Below, piece after piece: positions 58,763 to 64,000 of a stretch of DNA of 64,000 nt (positions within the stretch are counted from its first letter, which is position 1; each line of letters begins with the position of its first letter). The notes under the pieces were generated by a model, which made no database searches, had not been told where the DNA came from, and saw only the letters and a program-made list of their open reading frames with translations. The DNA is taken from NCBI GenBank assembly GCA_022647565.1, contig JALCLA010000001.1:1178001-1242000 (forward strand). The letters run 5' to 3'. The stretch is from Chiayiivirga sp. Its GTDB lineage: Bacteria > Pseudomonadota > Gammaproteobacteria > Xanthomonadales > Xanthomonadaceae. Position numbers and translations under genes: made by a program.

Positions 58763-60064
58763 GTGTTTGAACGATCAAAACGGGGCGAACAAGCCCTGCT
58801 GATCCAGCCACACCCGGCGGGCGGCTTCGAGCCGTCCGTGCTGGACGAATTCGGCGAACTGGCGCGTTCCGCTGGTGCCAGCGTGGTTGGCACGCTGACA
58901 GCGCGCCTTGAGCGTCCCAACCCGGCCTTGCTCATCGGCAGCGGCAAGCTGGAGGAAGCGCGCGACCTGTGCGAAGCCACCGGCGCCGACCTGGTGCTGG
59001 TCAACCACCGCCTGAGCCCGGTGCAGGAGCGCAACCTGGAGAAGGCGCTGTCGCGCCGCGTGGTGGATCGCACCGGGCTGATCCTCGACATCTTTGCGCA
59101 GCGCGCGCGCTCGCACGAAGGCAAGCTGCAGGTGGAGCTGGCGCAACTGCGCCACATGGCGACGCGCCTGGTGCGCGGCTGGACCCATCTCGACAGCCAG
59201 CGCGGTGGTGCCATCGGCCTGCGCGGGCCGGGCGAAACGCAGCTCGAAACCGACCGCCGCCTGCTGCAGAAGCGCGTCGAAGTGCTGCAGGCGCGCCTCG
59301 CCAAGGTCGAGGTACAGCGCACCCAGATGCGTCGCGCTCGATTGCGCAACGAGATGCCGCGCGTGGCACTGGTGGGTTACACCAATGCCGGCAAGTCGAC
59401 CCTGTTCAACGCCCTCACCGGTGCCGCGGCCTATGCGGCCGACCAGCTGTTCGCCACGCTTGATCCCACCGTGCGACGCCTCGATGGCCTCGACTGCGGC
59501 GTGGTGGCGCTGGCCGATACGGTTGGCTTCGTGCGCGATTTGCCGCATGACCTGGTCGCGGCTTTCCGCTCCACCTTGTCCGAAGCGCGTGACGCGGATC
59601 TGTTGCTGCACGTGATCGATGCCGCCGACCCGTTGCGCGACGAACGCATCGGCCAGGTCGACGCTGTGCTCAGGGAAATCGGCGCGGAACAGCTTCCGCA
59701 GATTCTCGTGTACAACAAGATCGATGCGCTGCACGATGTTGCGCCGCGAGTGGACGCGACCGAGGGCGAATGCCCGCGGGTGTGGCTGTCGGCGCAGCGC
59801 GGTGACGGACTCGAGCTGCTCAGGCAGGTGATTTCCTCGCGCTTCGAGCGTGAGCGCGTGCACGCCTGGGTGCGCTTGCCGCCCCTCGCCGGTCGGCTGC
59901 GCGCGCGCCTGTTCGAGGCTGGCGCGGTAGTGAACGAGAATGCCGATGAATCCGGCTGGGCGCTGGAACTGGACTTGCCACTCACCCTGGCCGAGCAGTT
60001 GTGCGCCAGCCCCGATGCGGAAGCGGCGGCGCTGCGCGGACAACTGCTCGCGCTGCCGGCCTGA
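58763..60064 (+). CDS. hflX: GTPase HflX
   Basis: 433 aa ribosome-splitting GTPase. The HflX-specific N-terminal domain (about 1-190; GSGKLEEARDLCEATGADLVLVNHRLSPVQERNLEK) is followed by the G domain with VGYTNAGKSTLFNALTG (about 203-219), DTVGFVRDLPHDLVAAFRSTL and NKID. It starts with GTG at 58763, eight bases after hfq, so it is co-transcribed. The C-terminal domain ends LLALPA. Confidence 0.94.
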   Translation: MFERSKRGEQALLIQPHPAGGFEPSVLDEFGELARSAGASVVGTLTARLERPNPALLIGSGKLEEARDLCEATGADLVLVNHRLSPVQERNLEKALSRRVVDRTGLILDIFAQRARSHEGKLQVELAQLRHMATRLVRGWTHLDSQRGGAIGLRGPGETQLETDRRLLQKRVEVLQARLAKVEVQRTQMRRARLRNEMPRVALVGYTNAGKSTLFNALTGAAAYAADQLFATLDPTVRRLDGLDCGVVALADTVGFVRDLPHDLVAAFRSTLSEARDADLLLHVIDAADPLRDERIGQVDAVLREIGAEQLPQILVYNKIDALHDVAPRVDATEGECPRVWLSAQRGDGLELLRQVISSRFERERVHAWVRLPPLAGRLRARLFEAGAVVNENADESGWALELDLPLTLAEQLCASPDAEAAALRGQLLALPA

Positions 60065-60130
60065 ACCAACAGCACAATCAATGCGGACCGGGGGATGGCT
60101 TAGAATTCCCGGCCCAACGTGGAGTCGATG

Positions 60131-61312
60131 ATGGCCTGGAACGAACCCGGCGGCGGCAAGAAGGATAAGGACCCCTGGAACAGCGGCGGCGATGGCCCGA
60201 GCGGGCAGGGGCCGGATGTCGAGGCCTTCCTGAACCGGCTCAAGGCCAATCTCAACCGCGTGTTCGGCGGCGGCGATGGCGGCTCCCCGCGCGCCCAGGG
60301 CGGCAGCGGTGCGCCATCGTTCGGGCTGCTGCTGATCGGCCTGCTCGCGCTCTGGTTCGTGTTCGACTCCTGGGTGCGCATCGACGAACGCGAGCGCGGC
60401 GTGGTGCTGCGCCTGGGCAAGTACGAGCGCACGATGGGACCGGGCCTCAACTTCAAGTGGCCGCGTCCGATCGAACAGGCCACCAAGGTCGAAGCGACGA
60501 CGGTGCGCAATGTTTCCGACCAGGTCCGCATGCTGACCCGCGACGAAAACATCGTGATGCTCGATTTCAACGTCCAGTACCAGGTGTCCGATCCGCAGCT
60601 GTTCCTGTTCGGCACGCGCGATCCGGACGAAACCCTGCGCCAGGCCGCGGAGAGCGCGGTGCGCGAGGTGATGGGTAACAGCGAGATGGACCTGATCCTG
60701 TCCGGTGGGCGTGCGGAACTCGCCGCGCAAGCGCGCAAGCGCCTGCAGGAAGCGCTGAACCAGTACAAGACCGGCTTCACCGTGAGCGAGTTCAACCTGC
60801 AGAACGCGCGGCCGCCGCAGGAAGTGAAGGATGCTTTCGACGACGCCATCACCGCGCGCGAAGACAAGCAGCGCATCGAGAACCTGGCCGAAGCCTACGC
60901 CATCAAGCAGGAACCGGAGGCCAAGGGCGAAGCCGCGCGCATCCGCGCCGAAGCCGAGGGCTACAAGGCCGCCACCGTGGCGCGCGCCGACGGCGATGCG
61001 GCGCGTTTCAGCCTGCTCGCGGCCGAATACCGCAAGGCGCCGGGCGTGACCCGCAAGCGCCTGTACCTGGAAACCATGCAGGGCGTGATCGCGGACAACG
61101 CCAAAGTGGTGGTGTCCGATCGCAACGGCAATAACGTGCTCTACCTGCCGCTGGAGAAGGGCGCGGGCGGGGCGCGCTCGGCCACGCCGGCCAGCGACTT
61201 CGCCGATCGCCTGCCGCCGGTCGTGAGCCAGCCTGCCGCTGCATCGCGCAACAGTCTTGACGATCCGCGCCAGACCCCGCGCCGCAGTGCGCGCGAGGGA
61301 GGTGGACAATGA
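60131..61312 (+). CDS. hflK: FtsH protease regulator subunit HflK
   Basis: 393 aa SPFH/prohibitin-family protein that with HflC encloses the FtsH protease in the inner membrane. A Gly-rich cytoplasmic start (MAWNEPGGGKKDKDPWNSGG), one transmembrane helix (about 61-80) and the SPFH domain (ERGVVLRLGKYERTMGPGLNFKWPRPIE) are visible, then a long helical periplasmic coil. GGAG six bases before ATG 60131 decides this start over GTG 60119. TAGAAT at 60101 may be a -10 box. Confidence 0.94.
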   Translation: MAWNEPGGGKKDKDPWNSGGDGPSGQGPDVEAFLNRLKANLNRVFGGGDGGSPRAQGGSGAPSFGLLLIGLLALWFVFDSWVRIDERERGVVLRLGKYERTMGPGLNFKWPRPIEQATKVEATTVRNVSDQVRMLTRDENIVMLDFNVQYQVSDPQLFLFGTRDPDETLRQAAESAVREVMGNSEMDLILSGGRAELAAQARKRLQEALNQYKTGFTVSEFNLQNARPPQEVKDAFDDAITAREDKQRIENLAEAYAIKQEPEAKGEAARIRAEAEGYKAATVARADGDAARFSLLAAEYRKAPGVTRKRLYLETMQGVIADNAKVVVSDRNGNNVLYLPLEKGAGGARSATPASDFADRLPPVVSQPAAASRNSLDDPRQTPRRSAREGGGQ

Positions 61313-62172
61313 AGAACCTTGCCTTGGTCGGGTTGCTCGCGCTGGTATTGCTCGGCGTCAACTCGATCTTCGTGGTCAGCGAATCACACGTTGGCGTGCT
61401 GTTCCAGTTCGGCCGCATCGTGCGCAGCGACATCGCTCCCGGCCTGCACTTCAAGCTGCCGCTGGTGCAGGATGCGCGCGCCTTCGATCGCCGCATCCTC
61501 ACCCTTGATGCGCAGCCCGAGCGTTACCTCACCTCCGAACGCAAGGACGTCAACGTCGACTTCTTCGCCAAGTGGAAGATCAAGGACGTGGGTCGCTTCT
61601 ACACCACCACCTCGGGTGACGAACTGCAGGCCACGCAGCGCCTAAGCCCGATACTGAAGGAAGCGCTGCGCAACCAGATCACCCAGCGTACCCTCGGCGA
61701 AACCGTGTCCGACGCGCGCAGTTCGATGACCGAAGCCCTGGTGAAGAACGCGAATGAAGCGGCGCAGACACTCGGTATCGAGGTGATCGACGTGCGGGTC
61801 AAGCGCATCGACCTGCCGGAAGAAGTCTCGGAATCGGTCTACCGCCGCATGCGCGCCGAGCGCGAGCGCGTCGCGAACGAACTGCGTTCCAAGGGCGAGG
61901 CTGCCGCGAACGAGATCCGCGCCGACGCAGATCGCAACAAGCGCGTGATCCTGGCCGAGGCCGAGCGCGACGCGCAGCGGATGCGTGGCGAAGGCGATGC
62001 GCAGGCCGCCGATACCTACGCCAAGGCCTACGGCAGCGACGCCGAGTTCTACGCCTTCCACCGCAGTCTGGAGGCGTACCGCAATGCCTTCGCGGCCGGC
62101 GATGGCGTGCTGGTGATGGATCCGGATTCGGAATTCTTTCGCTACTTCGAAGACGCCGGCCGCGGCGAGTAA
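61309..62172 (+). CDS. hflC: FtsH protease regulator subunit HflC
   Basis: 287 aa partner of HflK. N-terminal transmembrane helix (about 3-22), SPFH domain (SESHVGVLFQFGRIVRSDIAPGLHFKLPLVQ) and a helical region with AERDAQRMRGEGDAQAADTYAKAYG. Its ATG overlaps the hflK stop (ATGA), indicating coupled synthesis of the two subunits. Confidence 0.95.
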   Translation: MKNLALVGLLALVLLGVNSIFVVSESHVGVLFQFGRIVRSDIAPGLHFKLPLVQDARAFDRRILTLDAQPERYLTSERKDVNVDFFAKWKIKDVGRFYTTTSGDELQATQRLSPILKEALRNQITQRTLGETVSDARSSMTEALVKNANEAAQTLGIEVIDVRVKRIDLPEEVSESVYRRMRAERERVANELRSKGEAAANEIRADADRNKRVILAEAERDAQRMRGEGDAQAADTYAKAYGSDAEFYAFHRSLEAYRNAFAAGDGVLVMDPDSEFFRYFEDAGRGE

Positions 62173-62189
62173 GCCGCGGCTGCCGCTCC

Positions 62190-62375
62190 ATGTCGCGCGA
62201 CCTGCTCGCCGCGTTGTGCCTCGTCCTGGTGCTCGAAGGCCTGCTCCTGTTCGGCGCGCCCGGCTGGTGGAAACGCATGGCCGAGCAGATGCAGGCGCTG
62301 CCCGAACGCAGCCTGCGCACTTACGGTGGCGTGATGGCGGTGATCGGACTTATCCTGCTGCAGTTCGTGCGCTGA
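62190..62375 (+). CDS. DUF2065 (YjeT-like) small membrane protein
   Basis: 61 aa with two hydrophobic helices (LLAALCLVLVLEGLLLFGAP and YGGVMAVIGLILLQFV) and the conserved W-K-RMAEQMQALPERSLRTYGG middle. E. coli yjeT lies in the same place after hflC. Function unknown. Starts 17 bases after hflC. Confidence 0.87.
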   Translation: MSRDLLAALCLVLVLEGLLLFGAPGWWKRMAEQMQALPERSLRTYGGVMAVIGLILLQFVR

Positions 62376-62380
62376 CAGAA

Positions 62381-62550
62381 GCAAGAGACGTTTTCGCAAG
62401 GGGCGCAAAGGAAAAGCAAGAAAGGACGCAGAGGCGAGCGGGGGTTGAGTCGGGCCAGGATTCAGCCTCTTGCGGGAACCCACTCCTGCATTTTCTGCGC
62501 GACCTCGCTTCAGCTTTTCCTTTGCGTCCCCTTGCGAAAATGTCTTCTGC
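62381..62550. repeat. Long imperfect inverted repeat (MITE-like or hairpin element)
   Basis: The arm at 62381-62417 and the reverse complement of 62513-62550 agree over about 37 bases with a few mismatches and one or two single-base gaps (shared core TTTTCGCAAGGGG.CGCAAA). About 95 bases separate the arms, and the interior has shorter nested inverted matches (GCAGAGGC / GCCTCTTGC). It carries no gene. It could be a non-autonomous mobile element or a transcript-stabilising stem downstream of yjeT. Confidence 0.65.
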
Positions 62551-62600
62551 TCCCAGGCTGCGAAGTCGCGCAGCAGTGAGATTTCAGGGATAATTTCGCA

Positions 62601-62626
62601 AAGCCGGGCCTCGCTCGGCTTTTTTC
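62601..62626 (+). terminator. Rho-independent terminator before purA
   Basis: AAGCCG / CGGCTT stem (62601-62606 with 62616-62621), interior loop GGCCTCGCT, followed by TTTTT. It should end the hfq-hflX-hflK-hflC-yjeT transcript, leaving purA to its own promoter. Confidence 0.75.
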
Positions 62627-62653
62627 CTGCGCGCAGCAAACTCGGAGCGAGTC

Positions 62654-64000
<1,347 letters not shown>

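Noticed and set aside
58775..61309. Minus-strand open frame of 844 codons across hflX and hflK
   Set aside because: An antisense shadow of two well-conserved genes; its translation has no recognisable domain.

Overview
This is a GC-rich (visually mid-60s percent), densely coded chromosomal window. It looks like a gammaproteobacterium of the order Xanthomonadales/Lysobacterales, probably a Rhodanobacteraceae-like lineage. The support is gene order and family content: the end of the spc operon and the alpha operon without rpmJ between them, a plant-type (class II) DAHP synthase, folC-dedD-cvpA-purF and hfq-hflX-hflK-hflC-yjeT-purA in the gamma-proteobacterial order, and GTAG-type (SMAG-like) palindromic intergenic repeats. 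The genus cannot be fixed from the sequence alone. The two end genes, rpsE and purA, are cut by the window.

Layout. 1-5.9 kb: ribosomal protein genes, secY and rpoA. 6-12.6 kb: dsbB, class II DAHP synthase and two exported amidohydrolase-family proteins that have partly lost their metal ligands. 12.6-19 kb: a Coa1-like protein, typA, a cyclophilin, an M48 lipoprotein peptidase, an aminotransferase and mdh. 19-25.6 kb: an exported S9 peptidase, then prpB and prpC of the methylcitrate cycle, interrupted by a gate-domain transporter-like gene and a small secreted protein. 25.6-30.4 kb: a SleB-type wall hydrolase, fadH, an OmpA-family porin and a small exported protein.

30.4-37.2 kb: seven tightly packed minus-strand genes (desaturase, flavin amine oxidase, DUF1365, cyclopropane synthase, DUF2878, DUF1295, second cyclopropane-synthase-like methyltransferase). 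They look like a membrane fatty-acid modification operon. 37.2-44 kb: OsmC, an RluB/RsuA-type pseudouridine synthase, and tdh and kbl of threonine degradation with two uncharacterised exported or membrane genes between them. 44-49.5 kb: folC-dedD-cvpA-purF plus a DUF455 ferritin-like gene. 49.5-54.5 kb: two membrane proteins converge on a GT4/DUF2304/GT2 glycosyltransferase operon. 54.5-57.2 kb: three secreted proteins, one ending in dockerin-like repeats and one in an IPTL-CTERM-like sorting tail. 57.3-64 kb: miaA-hfq-hflX-hflK-hflC-yjeT and then purA, whose first 13 codons are duplicated upstream.

No tRNA, rRNA, CRISPR array, prophage, transposase or plasmid-type gene was recognised. Most of the window is housekeeping. 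The accessory interest is in the lipid operon, the dockerin/sorting-tail cassette, the duplicated purA leader with its adjacent inverted repeat, and the short palindromic repeats.
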